A stretch of DNA of 64,000 nt from Defluviitalea saccharophila (GTDB taxonomy: Bacteria > Bacillota > Clostridia > Lachnospirales > Defluviitaleaceae): NCBI RefSeq assembly GCF_038396635.1, contig NZ_CP121687.1, positions 2,842,592-2,906,591 on the forward strand, given 5' to 3'. The position numbers and the translations under genes are program-made. Under the pieces are notes generated by a model. That model ran no database searches, was not told the origin of the DNA, and was given only the letters and a program-made list of their open reading frames with translations. Shown piece by piece: positions 10,434 through 21,500 of the stretch. How positions within the stretch are numbered: the first letter of the stretch is position 1; the number at the start of each line of letters is the position of its first letter.

Positions 10434-12644
10434 ATGTTTGAAGCAGATGTAATAGAGGAATTTGTAAAAACAAGAGATAAAATTATTGAAAAAAACTATG
10501 AACATTTAAATGAAAATCAAAGAAAAGCGGTACTGACAGGAGAAGGACCTCAGATGGTCATTGCGGGGCCGGGATCCGGGAAAACCCATGTGATTATGCA
10601 CAGATTGCATTATCTTATATCCTATGGACCTATTTATAATACCTATAAAGTACCTGAAGGGATTACTAAAGAAGACATTGATATACTGAAAAACGATAGC
10701 AATCATCCCAGGGCAAAAGAGTTATTAAGTTATTATGCCATAGATCCTCGAAGTATTTTGGTGATTACTTTTACAAAAGCTGCTGCCGAAGAAATGAAGC
10801 AAAGATTTTACAATATGCAAGATATCAATTCTGCTAAAAGTCAAGGTATATTATTTGGGACTTTTCACTCTGTTTTTTTTAGAATCCTCAGAAGCGCATA
10901 CGGGTATCATATAGATCAAGTGATTAAGGAAGATGAAAAGCGACTGGTTTTAAAGAAGATTACAGAGGAAATGGAAATAGAGTATCAGGATGAGCAGGAG
11001 TTTCTAAATGATTTAGAAAATGAAATCGGTCTTATAAAAAACGATTTAATTCATCTGTCTTACTATAATTCTATGACTTTACCTTCGGAACAATTTAGAA
11101 AAATAGTATCTTATTATGAGCGTTATAAATCCCAGCATCAAAAGATTGATTTTGATGATATGCTTTATCATTGCTATGAACTTCTTCGCAATAACAAGAA
11201 TATTCTTTCCCTTTGGAGCAATCGATATAAATATATATTAATTGATGAGTTTCAGGATATTAATAAAGTTCAGTATGAAACGATTAAGCTTCTAAGTGCT
11301 CCTTATAATCATCTCTTTATTGTAGGGGATGATGATCAAAGCATTTATAAATTTAGAGGGGCAAGGCCGGAGTTTTTGCTTCATTTTCCGCAGGATTTTA
11401 AGAATGCGGGAAGAGTAACCCTGGATATAAATTATCGCTCCACCGGAAGAATTATAGATATTAGCAGCTCTGTTATCAGCAAAAACGTGCATAGATATCA
11501 AAAAGAAATAAAAACGATCAATGAAAAAGGGGATGAACCTGTTTTTATTCAATCTGAAGATGGAGAAGAAGAAGCCCTCCATATTGCAGAATGGATACTC
11601 AATTGGAAGAAGAAGGGCATGGCTTATAGAGATATCGCTGTGATATTTAGAACCAATATCCAGGCGAGAGCTTTGGTAGATATTATGCTGGATTTGAATA
11701 TCCCTTTTTATCTTAGAGATGAAATCCCCAATGTCTACGAGCATTGGGTGGCAAAGGATATTTTGGCATATATCAAACTTTCTAAAGATCTAAAGGATAA
11801 TGAAAGTTTAGAACGAATTATTAATAAGCCGAAGCGATATATAAGCAAGGGAGTAATTTTTGAAGCGAGAAAAAAGAATGGCATTTTGTTTGAAAATATA
11901 TATAAAACACCCTATCTGCAAACATGGCAGGTAAATCGGCTGGAGGAACTTAAATTTCACTTAGACAGTATTAAGAATAAAAAGCCTGGAGAAGCCATTG
12001 CATATATTAGGAAGAATATTGGATATAATGATTATATAATAGAGTATGCCCAATATAGAAATATAAGTTTTAAAGGCTTAAAGGAATTACTGGACGAAAT
12101 TCAAGAGGCAGCCAGGCATTATGAAAGTTACGAGGAATGGATGAACCATATTCAAAATGTAGGAGAAGAGATGAAAGCAGGCAAGCGAAGGATCGTAGGA
12201 GAAATGGATGCAGTTACTTTGTCAACCATGCATGGTGCCAAAGGTCTTGAATTTGAGGCGGTTTGTATTGCAGGAACTGTGGAAGGTGTAATTCCCCATA
12301 ATAAAAGCAGCTCTCCGGCTGAATTGGAAGAAGAGAGAAGATTATTTTATGTCGGGATTACAAGAGCAAAGAAATACCTGGCCATTTCAACGGTTAAAAA
12401 AAGATATGAGGAAGAAGTGGAGCCTTCAAGATTTATTGAAGAAATGACAAAGAAACCTTCCTTGGAAGAATTCCATAAAGGTATAAGCATTTATCATAAA
12501 AAACACGGCAGAGGAAAGATCCAAAGTATCCAGGGAACCATTGCCGCCATTATGTTTGAAAAAGGGATCCTTCCAAGAAAGATCGATTTAAAATATTGTA
12601 TAGACAAGAAAATAATTACTATTGAAAAAGATGCAACAAACTAA
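10434..12644 (+). CDS. UvrD/PcrA-type ATP-dependent DNA helicase
   Basis: The 736-residue superfamily 1A helicase has all expected motifs: Walker A AGPGSGKTH, Walker B with YILIDEFQDIN, VGDDDQSIYKFRGA, LDINYRS, TLSTMHGAKGLEFEAV and FYVGITRAKKYL. The N-terminal 2A/1B layout resembles PcrA. The final 60 residues (GKIQSIQGTIAAIMFEKG) form a short C-terminal domain. The role would be repair or removal of replication blocks. AGGAG precedes the chosen ATG; an in-frame upstream ATG at 10380 overlaps the vanZ-like gene and has no SD. Confidence 0.93.
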   Translation: MFEADVIEEFVKTRDKIIEKNYEHLNENQRKAVLTGEGPQMVIAGPGSGKTHVIMHRLHYLISYGPIYNTYKVPEGITKEDIDILKNDSNHPRAKELLSYYAIDPRSILVITFTKAAAEEMKQRFYNMQDINSAKSQGILFGTFHSVFFRILRSAYGYHIDQVIKEDEKRLVLKKITEEMEIEYQDEQEFLNDLENEIGLIKNDLIHLSYYNSMTLPSEQFRKIVSYYERYKSQHQKIDFDDMLYHCYELLRNNKNILSLWSNRYKYILIDEFQDINKVQYETIKLLSAPYNHLFIVGDDDQSIYKFRGARPEFLLHFPQDFKNAGRVTLDINYRSTGRIIDISSSVISKNVHRYQKEIKTINEKGDEPVFIQSEDGEEEALHIAEWILNWKKKGMAYRDIAVIFRTNIQARALVDIMLDLNIPFYLRDEIPNVYEHWVAKDILAYIKLSKDLKDNESLERIINKPKRYISKGVIFEARKKNGILFENIYKTPYLQTWQVNRLEELKFHLDSIKNKKPGEAIAYIRKNIGYNDYIIEYAQYRNISFKGLKELLDEIQEAARHYESYEEWMNHIQNVGEEMKAGKRRIVGEMDAVTLSTMHGAKGLEFEAVCIAGTVEGVIPHNKSSSPAELEEERRLFYVGITRAKKYLAISTVKKRYEEEVEPSRFIEEMTKKPSLEEFHKGISIYHKKHGRGKIQSIQGTIAAIMFEKGILPRKIDLKYCIDKKIITIEKDATN

Positions 12645-12692
12645 TCCATTTTTACGTTGATATATATAAGAGATTTGTAGAGGAGGGATACT

Positions 12693-15197
12693 ATGCTTTT
12701 CACAAGACGCAATAGAGAAAAGTACAGGAAAATTGCTGCTATTTTAGCATTTCTGCTTATAGGCGCCATGATTATAGGAATTTTACTTCCTTTTGTTACC
12801 TATGCTGCAGAAAGTGAAAATTTTATTATTAATGGTGAAATAGGATTTAACAATAGATATAAAGTGGGAGGAACAACGCCAATTAGTCTAGAAATAACCA
12901 ATGAAGGTGAGGATTTTAAGGGAGAAATTCAAATTAAAATCCTTAGACAGGAATATGGAAATGTTTTAGACAATATCGTGTATGCAAAAGATGTTGAGCT
13001 TCCAAAAGGCTCTACAAAAAAGTTTGACATGGTGGTTAGGACTGCTAATATGCAGCGTTCTTTTAATATTGCGCTTACCAGCGGAGGAAAAACCATTGCT
13101 AAAAAAACGATTTACGCTACAGCTTTTCCTCCTGAAAGAGGATTTGTAGGTGTATTATCTGAAGATCCTCAAAGTCTGAATTACTTAAAAGATCTTGAAT
13201 TAGGTAAAACTGTAGGCAGTAGACTGATCGAATTAAATGAAAATAAATTTCCGACAGATATTAATATATTAAATGATTTTGACGCAGTAATCATTAATAA
13301 TTATGATACATCAAAGCTCAATAAAGAACAGATTGAAATGTTGAATCAGTGGGTATCTGGTGGTGGAACCTTAATTCTTGGAACTGGGCCAAATTCGGAC
13401 AAGGTTTTAAAAGGCTTGGCTTCAGATTTTATTTCTGTAATTCATAAGGGAACAGCCGATGCAACTGATTTTTTTGAAATGGAGCAGTTGGGAGGAAGAA
13501 TATTTGATTCTGATCAGTCTCTTCAAACTGCCCTTTTAGAGATCAAAAACGGGGAGGGCATATTATTTTCTGGGAATTTGCCTATTACTACCTTACTTCA
13601 CCAGGGAAAAGGGTATGTGATTGTTCATCATTTTGATTTAGGCATCAATCCAATTGCACAGTGGGATGGAAATAGGTATATGCTCACAGAATTATATACG
13701 AAGCATATACCTGTTTTTGCACAAAAGAGTAATAATGAAGATCAATATTATGATAATAGTTCTTTTCTAAGTCCCTATGTATTGAGGTTATTTCCCCGAC
13801 CCGAACAAAAAGGTCTTCTGATAGGGACTTTAATTATGATAGTTGTATACATTATCCTTGTAGGTCCCGTGCTTTATTGGATTTTAAAGGTCAAGGACAA
13901 AAGAGAATATGGATGGTTTATTATTCCTTTTCTTGCTTTCGGTTTTTCAGGAGCAGCTTATTTGCTAAGCAGTAATAGTGGCTTCAACTCTCCCATCGGA
14001 AGCAGTGTTGGTATAACCTACTTGAAGTCCGGTGAAACTTCATCTGTAATCGATATTACCGCAGGATTTTTTACTCCTGATACAGGAGAAAGCAAGATTA
14101 CTTTTACCAAAGATATTCATCCACAAATCTCGGATGTAGATCAATCTTTTAATTTTAGAAACAATGGCATTAATAATACGGAAAAGAAAGAAATCATTTC
14201 TGCAAAGATTAAAATAGGACAGCAAGATGAACTGATTTTTTATAATGATCAAAGCTGGGCGATGAATACAGTTACAGGAAGTCACACCGTCAATTTTTCA
14301 GGTCCTATCAACGCATCCATCACTTTTAAAGATAATAAATTAATTGGCAGTATTCAAAATCAACTGGGATTTGATCTTGAAACCTGTATTTTAGTTGCCG
14401 GAGATCATTACTACTATATAGATAACCTTAAGAATAACGATACAATCCATCTTGAAAAAGAGATTTCTTCTTCTAATACAAAGGGCCGATATGAAGCCCT
14501 GGACGAAATATTTGGACCCATATATGACATAAGAGGAATGAATACAAAATGGGGAAGCGAATTGTCTAAAGAAGAGCTTCAAAGTTTAGTACAGAGAAGA
14601 GAAATATTTCAAAACTACACTAATAGATATTATATGATTAAACAAGGAAGTTACGGTATTAATCCTAAAGATCTTCTTAGTGACGAAGGGTCCTCCATTG
14701 TACTTTACGGTTTTAGTGATGAATCTCTTCTTGGAGATGTAAAGATTAATGATATGGCAATCGCCAATTATAGTCAAAATCTATTTGTTATCCCTCTTGA
14801 AATCGACTATTCCAAGGCAGATAAGATTGAAATTCCCTATGGTTTTATAAAGCCTTATATTACAGGAAATATTGGATTTGATATGGATGAATTCGAAAAC
14901 ATCGTATACCTCCACAGCAGTGGAAGCATGGATTTTACCTATTCTATCGATTCTAATATAAAGTTAAGTGAACTCCAAATACAGTTTACGACAAACTCCA
15001 GTGTTGACGGAGCATATATTTTCAATAATGAAAGTGAAATATGGGAAGAACTGACCAATCTACCTTACGAAGGAGACGTGGAGAAGTATAGAAATTCCGA
15101 AGGGAAAATTCAAATTCGTCTTGATGTTTTAGTAGACAATCAAAAGGATAATAGAATCGAGGTTCCGAAATTGCGAATGAAGGGAGATAAACAATAG
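12693..15197 (+). CDS. Large exported membrane protein of the vWA/ABC cluster
   Basis: The 834-residue product has an N-terminal signal/anchor helix (residues 14-36). An extracytoplasmic beta-rich region follows, then a Rossmann-like stretch (about residues 145-340) with VSGGGTLILGTGP that recalls glutamine-amidotransferase-like exported domains. Two membrane helices lie at about 375-425, followed by an outer domain of about 400 residues. I recognise the context type (MoxR/vWA-linked clusters) but not a named family. Its stop codon overlaps the GTG start of the ABC ATPase gene, so the cluster is one operon. Confidence 0.7.
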   Translation: MLFTRRNREKYRKIAAILAFLLIGAMIIGILLPFVTYAAESENFIINGEIGFNNRYKVGGTTPISLEITNEGEDFKGEIQIKILRQEYGNVLDNIVYAKDVELPKGSTKKFDMVVRTANMQRSFNIALTSGGKTIAKKTIYATAFPPERGFVGVLSEDPQSLNYLKDLELGKTVGSRLIELNENKFPTDINILNDFDAVIINNYDTSKLNKEQIEMLNQWVSGGGTLILGTGPNSDKVLKGLASDFISVIHKGTADATDFFEMEQLGGRIFDSDQSLQTALLEIKNGEGILFSGNLPITTLLHQGKGYVIVHHFDLGINPIAQWDGNRYMLTELYTKHIPVFAQKSNNEDQYYDNSSFLSPYVLRLFPRPEQKGLLIGTLIMIVVYIILVGPVLYWILKVKDKREYGWFIIPFLAFGFSGAAYLLSSNSGFNSPIGSSVGITYLKSGETSSVIDITAGFFTPDTGESKITFTKDIHPQISDVDQSFNFRNNGINNTEKKEIISAKIKIGQQDELIFYNDQSWAMNTVTGSHTVNFSGPINASITFKDNKLIGSIQNQLGFDLETCILVAGDHYYYIDNLKNNDTIHLEKEISSSNTKGRYEALDEIFGPIYDIRGMNTKWGSELSKEELQSLVQRREIFQNYTNRYYMIKQGSYGINPKDLLSDEGSSIVLYGFSDESLLGDVKINDMAIANYSQNLFVIPLEIDYSKADKIEIPYGFIKPYITGNIGFDMDEFENIVYLHSSGSMDFTYSIDSNIKLSELQIQFTTNSSVDGAYIFNNESEIWEELTNLPYEGDVEKYRNSEGKIQIRLDVLVDNQKDNRIEVPKLRMKGDKQ

Positions 15198-16132
15198 TGT
15201 TAGAAATACAGAATTTAGTAAAAAAATATGGCAAATTTACTGCTGTTGACGGTTTATCTCTTACGATCAATGAAGGAGAAATATTCGGGTTTGTTGGACC
15301 GAACGGGGCAGGGAAAACGACTACAATGAAAATTATGGCGGGACTTTTAAGCGCTACTTCAGGCAAAGTATTCATCAACGGGGTGGATGTTACGGCGCAT
15401 CCAAGAAAATTAAGAGAAAAGATAGGATATATGCCTGATTTTTTTGGAGTATATGATAATCTAAAAGTGGATGAATATATGGATTTCTATGCAGGAACCT
15501 ACAACATTCCCTATAGTGAACGAGAAGCCATTATTGACAATTTATTGGAGCTAGTAGATTTATCCCATAAAAAGGATGCTTATGTAGACACATTATCCAG
15601 AGGTATGAAGCAAAGATTATGTCTTGCCAGAAGTCTTGTACATGATCCGGATATTCTTATTCTGGATGAACCTGCATCGGGTTTAGATCCGAGAGCCCGA
15701 GTAGAAATGAAAGAAGTATTAAAGCAGCTAAAAACTTTAGGGAAGACCATTATTATCAGTTCTCATATTCTTCCGGAATTAGCCGAGTTATGTACCGTCA
15801 TTGGTATTATTGAAAAAGGAAAGATTGCGGCTTATGGCACGGTTGCTCAGATTATGAAGCAGTTAACCCAAAAAAGAATGATTAAAATCAAAACCATGGG
15901 AAATATGGATCAACTGGTTACGATTTTAAAAGAGCAGCCCAATATCCATGATATTATTGAAAAAATAGATGAAGTTGAAGTTGAATTTGATGGAGACGAT
16001 ACTCAGCTTTCATATCTACTGAAAAAAATCATCCAACAAGATATACCGCTTATTTCATTTTCAGAAAAAGAAGGCAATCTAGAAGATATCTTTATGCAGA
16101 TTACTCAAGGAGGCGAAAGCGAAAATGATTAA
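15197..16132 (+). CDS. ABC transporter ATP-binding protein (ABC-2 type)
   Basis: The 311-residue ATPase has Walker A GPNGAGKTT, signature LSRGMKQRL, Walker B ILILDEPASGLD and switch His in IISSHIL. A C-terminal extension of about 90 residues is typical of DrrA/NatA-like exporters. The GTG start overlaps the upstream stop by one base; AGGGAG lies 10 bases before it. It pairs with the permease encoded next (8-bp overlap). The substrate is unknown. It probably exports or tethers envelope components together with the vWA proteins. Confidence 0.92.
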   Translation: MLEIQNLVKKYGKFTAVDGLSLTINEGEIFGFVGPNGAGKTTTMKIMAGLLSATSGKVFINGVDVTAHPRKLREKIGYMPDFFGVYDNLKVDEYMDFYAGTYNIPYSEREAIIDNLLELVDLSHKKDAYVDTLSRGMKQRLCLARSLVHDPDILILDEPASGLDPRARVEMKEVLKQLKTLGKTIIISSHILPELAELCTVIGIIEKGKIAAYGTVAQIMKQLTQKRMIKIKTMGNMDQLVTILKEQPNIHDIIEKIDEVEVEFDGDDTQLSYLLKKIIQQDIPLISFSEKEGNLEDIFMQITQGGESEND

Positions 16133-16982
16133 CCCTGTGCTTCGTCGTGAACTCAAAACAAAGCTAAGATCCTGGAAAGCACCTACTTTATTGATTGTAT
16201 ATTTAGTCATATTGGCTTCCTTTGGAGGGCTTATTATGGCAATCAATGAATTTGATTCTTATACCAGCGGCTTTGATCCAAGGAGTGCACTGACTATATA
16301 TTCCCTTCTGGCAGGCTGTCAATTGGGACTAATAATTTTACTCGTTCCTGCATTAACTTCAGGAACCATAAGCGGCGAAAGAGAAAGGCAAACTTTAGAT
16401 CTCCTTCTTGTTACTAAATTATCTCCTTTTTCAATTATTATAGGAAAGTTAATGGCGTCTATTAGTCAGATTATTTTGCTTATAATAGCTTCAATGCCTA
16501 TTTTTAGTATTATCTTTATTTTTGGAGGCGTTTCTTTAGCAAATATTCTACTATTATTTCTCTTTTTTATTGCCACGGCGATTATGGTTGGCAGCGTGGG
16601 GATATTTTGCTCGACCTTTTTTAAAAAAACAACGACTGCTACAGTGATTTCATATCTCTTTATCCTTAATCTTTGCATTGGTACAATTGTAGCATTGGCG
16701 ATGTTTCATGAATATTCCTTTGCCATTAGGCATCAAGGCTTGACCTACGGCGAATCCCTATTAGTTGCCGGTGCCAATCCTTTTATAGGGTTTTTATCCG
16801 TCCTGCAAAATCAAGTAATGAGCTATAATATCATCGGCGATATACTCAGTATCCACAATAATAACGCTAAAATATTACTCCAGCCCTGGCAGGTGAATAT
16901 AATATTTGACGCAGTCATTACGTTTATAATGATTTTACTTAGTGTCATTAGAATACAGCCGGTAGTAGGAAGACGAAAATAA
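16125..16982 (+). CDS. ABC-2 type transporter permease
   Basis: The 285-residue protein has six predicted membrane helices. The SGTISGERERQTLDLLLVTKLS motif after helix 2 is typical of ABC-2 permeases. GGAGGCG precedes the ATG, which lies inside the end of the ATPase gene. Confidence 0.88.
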   Translation: MINPVLRRELKTKLRSWKAPTLLIVYLVILASFGGLIMAINEFDSYTSGFDPRSALTIYSLLAGCQLGLIILLVPALTSGTISGERERQTLDLLLVTKLSPFSIIIGKLMASISQIILLIIASMPIFSIIFIFGGVSLANILLLFLFFIATAIMVGSVGIFCSTFFKKTTTATVISYLFILNLCIGTIVALAMFHEYSFAIRHQGLTYGESLLVAGANPFIGFLSVLQNQVMSYNIIGDILSIHNNNAKILLQPWQVNIIFDAVITFIMILLSVIRIQPVVGRRK

Positions 16983-17022
16983 GCAGGTTATTTATAAATT
17001 AAACTATAAGGAAGTGAATGTT

Positions 17023-18579
17023 TTGACAGAACTTTATAAAGCATTAAAACCTCTGCGAAAGAAAATGATTCTGGAAAAATGGATTCACTATGTCCTAATT
17101 GGCAGTATCGCTGGAATGACTTTGGATATCGGAATTATACTATTATCCAAATGGATATTGCTTCCCAATCTGCTTATAATTCTTGGGAGTGTAATGCTGT
17201 TTTCATGGTTTAGTGCCAGTGTAAGCCTATTGCTTAGACTGCCTGGAATAGAGGAGGCAGCTAAAAAAGGAGATGCTTTAGGATATAAAGAACGGTTTAT
17301 TACTGCTTTTGAGCTATCAAAAGACGAGGGGAATCTTTCAAATCCCATGTACAAATTAGTACTGGAGGATGCAGTGAGCAGTGCTAAAAAAGCAGAGTTT
17401 GATAAAAGATATTCCATTTCACTTCCTAAGAAAAAATTATGGATCATAGGTATCTTGATGGTTGGAGCTATCGCAGCAGGGTTTGCCCCTAGTCCTGTAA
17501 ACTCCAGATTGGAATTACAGCGTGAAACAAAAGAAAAAGCGAAGACAGAGATTGAAAAAATAGAAAAAGTCCAAGAAGAACTAAAAAATAATCCCAAATT
17601 ATCTTCGGAAGAAATAAATAAGATCAATAAAGCTCTGGATTCATTAAAAGCCGAATTAAAGAAGGCAAATAATGAAGGAGACATCCTCCGTGCTTCACAA
17701 AAAACGCAGCAGCAGCTTAAGAAAGTCTCAAAGGAATCCGTTCAAGGAGATTTAAAGAAGCTGGGAGAAAAACTATCCAATCATGAACTGACCAGAGCCC
17801 TGGGTGATCAGCTTCAACAGGGCAATGTATCCGAGATTAGAAAGAATTTAGATGAACTTCAAGAGAATTTAAAGAAAATGGATGAGAACCAAATCCAAGA
17901 ACTGGCGGAGATATTAAAAGATGCAGCCAACGAAATCCAAAACAGTCAGGAGTTACAGCAGGCTCTAAATGATTATCAGCAGGCATTAACTGATGGCGAT
18001 CTTGAAGGATTAGCCGAGCAGTATGATCAATTAGCCCAAGCATTAGAAAATTTAGCTATGGAAAACCAGGATCTAAGAGAGGCTATTGAAGCAGTCAATG
18101 AGGCGATGGCATCCAATAATCAAAACAATAATGCAGCAAACCAACAGCAAAATCAAGGCAGTGGAACTGGTGAAGGCCAGGGAGAAAACAGTGGAGCTGG
18201 TCAAGGAGAAGGTCAGAGTCAAGGCCAGGGAGCAAGTCAAGGGGAAGGTCAGGGACAAGGCAGCGGAACTGGTCAAGGGCAAGGTCAGGGCCAGGGAAGT
18301 GGCCAAGGTCGAGGTCAAGGCCATAAGCCCAATGAAAAGATTTATTCAAGACAAGCTCAGGATAAAAAAGATTATGATGCACAAGTAGACGGGATGAAAA
18401 ACCAGTCTAGAGATATGCATAAAGTAGATCAAAAAACAATTGGGGACAGAGGGGAATCTGTTCCCTATCACGAAGTTTATCAGCAGTATAAACAAGATGC
18501 GATTCAATTTTTAGAAGACGACAGTGTTCCGTATGGAATCAAGAATTTAGTGGAAGAATACTTCTCCTCCCTAGAATAA
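17023..18579 (+). CDS. Membrane coiled-coil protein with Gly/Gln-rich linker (DUF4175-like context)
   Basis: The 518-residue protein has two N-terminal membrane helices (about residues 22-70), a third near 145-165, and a long charged coiled coil of about 200 residues rich in K, E, L and Q. A low-complexity segment of G, Q, S, E and T follows (about residues 378-434), then a conserved-looking tail (KIYSRQAQDKKDYDAQ and YHEVYQQYKQDAIQFLEDD). The layout resembles DUF4175-type proteins found beside BatA/vWA genes. The TTG at 17023 is about 10 bases after AAGGA; a GTG at 17014 overlaps the SD. Confidence 0.7.
   Translation: MTELYKALKPLRKKMILEKWIHYVLIGSIAGMTLDIGIILLSKWILLPNLLIILGSVMLFSWFSASVSLLLRLPGIEEAAKKGDALGYKERFITAFELSKDEGNLSNPMYKLVLEDAVSSAKKAEFDKRYSISLPKKKLWIIGILMVGAIAAGFAPSPVNSRLELQRETKEKAKTEIEKIEKVQEELKNNPKLSSEEINKINKALDSLKAELKKANNEGDILRASQKTQQQLKKVSKESVQGDLKKLGEKLSNHELTRALGDQLQQGNVSEIRKNLDELQENLKKMDENQIQELAEILKDAANEIQNSQELQQALNDYQQALTDGDLEGLAEQYDQLAQALENLAMENQDLREAIEAVNEAMASNNQNNNAANQQQNQGSGTGEGQGENSGAGQGEGQSQGQGASQGEGQGQGSGTGQGQGQGQGSGQGRGQGHKPNEKIYSRQAQDKKDYDAQVDGMKNQSRDMHKVDQKTIGDRGESVPYHEVYQQYKQDAIQFLEDDSVPYGIKNLVEEYFSSLE
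18154..18323 (+). repeat. In-frame low-complexity repeat (GGTCAAGGxCAGGG units)
   Basis: Short direct repeats of GGTCAAGG/GGCCAGGG encode alternating Gly-Gln/Ser/Thr/Glu residues inside the coiled-coil protein. The same repeat opens reading frames in other phases, which are artefacts. The tract is a likely site of length variation by slippage. Confidence 0.8.
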
Positions 18580-18595
18580 AGAATGAGGTGTGTCC

Positions 18596-21500
18596 ATGAA
18601 TTTTTACAATCCGTGGGGGTTTTTAGGCCTTATTGCTATACCCATCATTATATTGATGTATTTGTTAAAGCAAAAGTATGAAGAAGTCAAGGTTCCAAGT
18701 TTATTTCTTTGGGAGCAGGCTTTAAGTCATTCCGAAGCCTATAAACCATGGCAAAAGCTCAGGAAGAATCTTTTGCTTTTTATACAGCTTCTTGCGGCAG
18801 CTTTGCTTGTAATGGCTTTGGCAAAACCCTATTTATACGGAAAAGGGGAAATGGCAGGAAGTTATATTCTTATTCTTGACAGCTCCATGAGTATGCAGGC
18901 AGAGGACGAAAAACCTAACAGATTTGAAAATGCAAAGAATAAGATGGAACACTTTATTAACACTTTAGAACCCGATGCTGAGATCTCTCTTATTGTTATG
19001 GAGAAAGAACCTTATATTCTGGTGAATAAGTCCACTGAAAAAAATACAGTAATCAAAAAGCTGAAGGAAGTAGAGGTATCCAATACAGAGGGTAACAGTG
19101 AAGATACAGCTTCCTTGGTACAGGCCATTTATGAGCAGACAAAAGGAAAAATCTATTTGTTTTCCGATGAGGCTATGTCTGTTCCTAATTTAGACATGGA
19201 GTTCGTACAGGTAGGTCAAAGTTCCGATAATTGTGGGATTGTATTACTATCCCACTCAAAGGAAGAAGAACAAATAGCCGTATTGGTTAGGGTGAAAAAC
19301 TTTGGAAAGGCCCCAAGAAAAATATCCGTATCCCTTTATGGAGACGAAGAATTAATAGATGTAAAGGACGTAGAGCTTTTTGCTGGTAAAGAAGAAAATG
19401 TCTTTTTTGCAGGGATTCCGAAAGGAATAGAAATATTAAAAGCTGAAATAGATTCTGATGATATTTTAAAAACAGATAATACCATGTATGATGTGGTACA
19501 TGAAGATGTCAAGCAAAAGGTTTTATTGGTGACGGAACAGAATATCTTTTTAGAGCAGATTCTGTCTATTCTTCCTCAAGTGGAATTATATAAAGGTAAT
19601 TTAGAAAACGAAGAACTCCCTACGGGATATTATTTATATATCTTTGACGGGAAAATGCCTCCTGCTTTACCAAAGGACGGGCACATTTTGGCATTTAATC
19701 CGGAAGAGAATAATCCTTTGGTAAAAGTTGAAGGAGAAGTCACAGTAGATACTATTTTACCATCGGAAAGCAAACTCTTTGAACTGATCAGGGAAATGGA
19801 TTTTGCAATCGCTAAAACAAAGAAGATGGTTCTTCCTGAATGGGGAGAAGAAATCCTTAGCTCGGAAAAAACACCTTTAATCTTCTCTGGTGAATTACAG
19901 AAACAGAAGGTTATTGTGTGCGGCTTTGATTTACATGATACAGACTTACCTATAAAAAAAGAATTTCCTATTTTTATATATAATATCATGCAGTGGTTTA
20001 TCCCTTCTGATGTTAATAATTTAAAGAACATTATCGCAGGAGATACGATTGAGTTTGAAATATTGCCTGAAGCTCAGGAAGTAAGTTTAGTTGACCCAAA
20101 AGGAAATGTAGAGAAACTGGCACCTCCTTTTCCGGCGCAGCCCTATAAAAACACCGATACATTGGGAATATATGTCCTTAAACAAAAGGGTAAAAATGAA
20201 GACAACTTTTATTCTTTTGCAGTCAATCCGCCTGTAGAATCGGAATCTGACTTAAATCGGACGGATCAAGATAATATTACAGTTGAAGACCATGCTGCAA
20301 AAGAAGAGATTACCTCAGGAAATCGAAGTTTAAAAAATATATTCATCCTTTTAGTACTGCTTTTGCTTATCCTTGAATGGTGGATATACATTCGGAGGGA
20401 TAAACAATTTTTTCTCACAAGTATCAGATGTATAGTTGTGATACTGCTCATTTTTTCTTTATTGGGACTTGAAATTAAGCAGAGTATAGATACAACAACC
20501 ACTATCTTTGCCGTAGATTTATCCGATAGCTCTAAGGCATCTTTAGAAGAAGTGGAGGATTTTATTCAAGAATCCATCGGATTCAAAAGTGATAAAGATG
20601 AAGTGGGAATCGTTAGCTTTGGAGGCAATGCGGTCGTTGAAATCAGCCCAAAGTTAGAGCCGGATTTTTCAGGCTTTGATACGATTGTCAATGCTCATTC
20701 TACGGATATTTCCCAGGGAATAAAACTATCCGCTTCCTTGATTCCGGAAGAATCAAAAAAGCGTATTGTACTCATTTCAGACGGACAAGAAAATATGGGG
20801 GATGCCTTAAGCCAAGCTAAAACAATGGCTGGACAGAACATAAAGGTAGATGTAGTCCAAACTAAGAATTCTATTTCTGATGAAGTACAACTAACGGATT
20901 TAACGATTCCCCAGTATTTAAATCTACATCAGGAATTTACTGCTCAAATTAGAGTGGACAGTTTAGTAGATACCCAAGGGGTTCTTAAAATATATAATGG
21001 AAAGAATTTAGTAGAAACCCAAACTATAAATATAAGAAAGGGACAAAATAGATTCGTTTTCTCCGACAAAGCAGAAGAAGGGGGAGGCAGAATTTATCGT
21101 GTCGAGCTGGAGGCGGACATAGATAGCATTCGTGAAAATAACGTAGCTTACGGGTATACTTACGTAGAAGATATCCCTCATATACTTTTGATTGAGAAAA
21201 ATAACAGCGGAGAAGAAATTGAAAAATTATTAGAAGGGACCAAGGTTGAAATCAATACCATAGAACCACATATTGCTCCTGCTCAAATGGATGAATTATC
21301 CCAGTATGACGGAGTTATTTTAGCCAATATCTCAGGAGACGATTTAGATGAAAAGTTTCTTAGTAATTTAGAAAATTATGTGAGCCATTTGGGAGGAGGT
21401 TTAGTAGTAACCGGCGGAGAAAATGCCTATGCCCTGGGAAACTATTTTGATACCCCTTTAGAAACACTACTGCCGGTAGAAATGGAGTTAAAGGATAAAA

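Noticed and set aside
11292-11744. 150-codon frame antisense to the helicase gene
   Set aside because: It is antisense to conserved helicase motifs, has no SD and a low-quality composition.
17088-17684. 198-codon frame antisense to the coiled-coil gene
   Set aside because: It mirrors the repetitive Lys/Glu codons of the real gene (Ser/Phe/Leu-rich product) and has no translation signal.
18073-18388. Overlapping frames in three phases over the Gly/Gln tract
   Set aside because: The short sequence repeat keeps several frames open; the products are low-complexity and unsupported.
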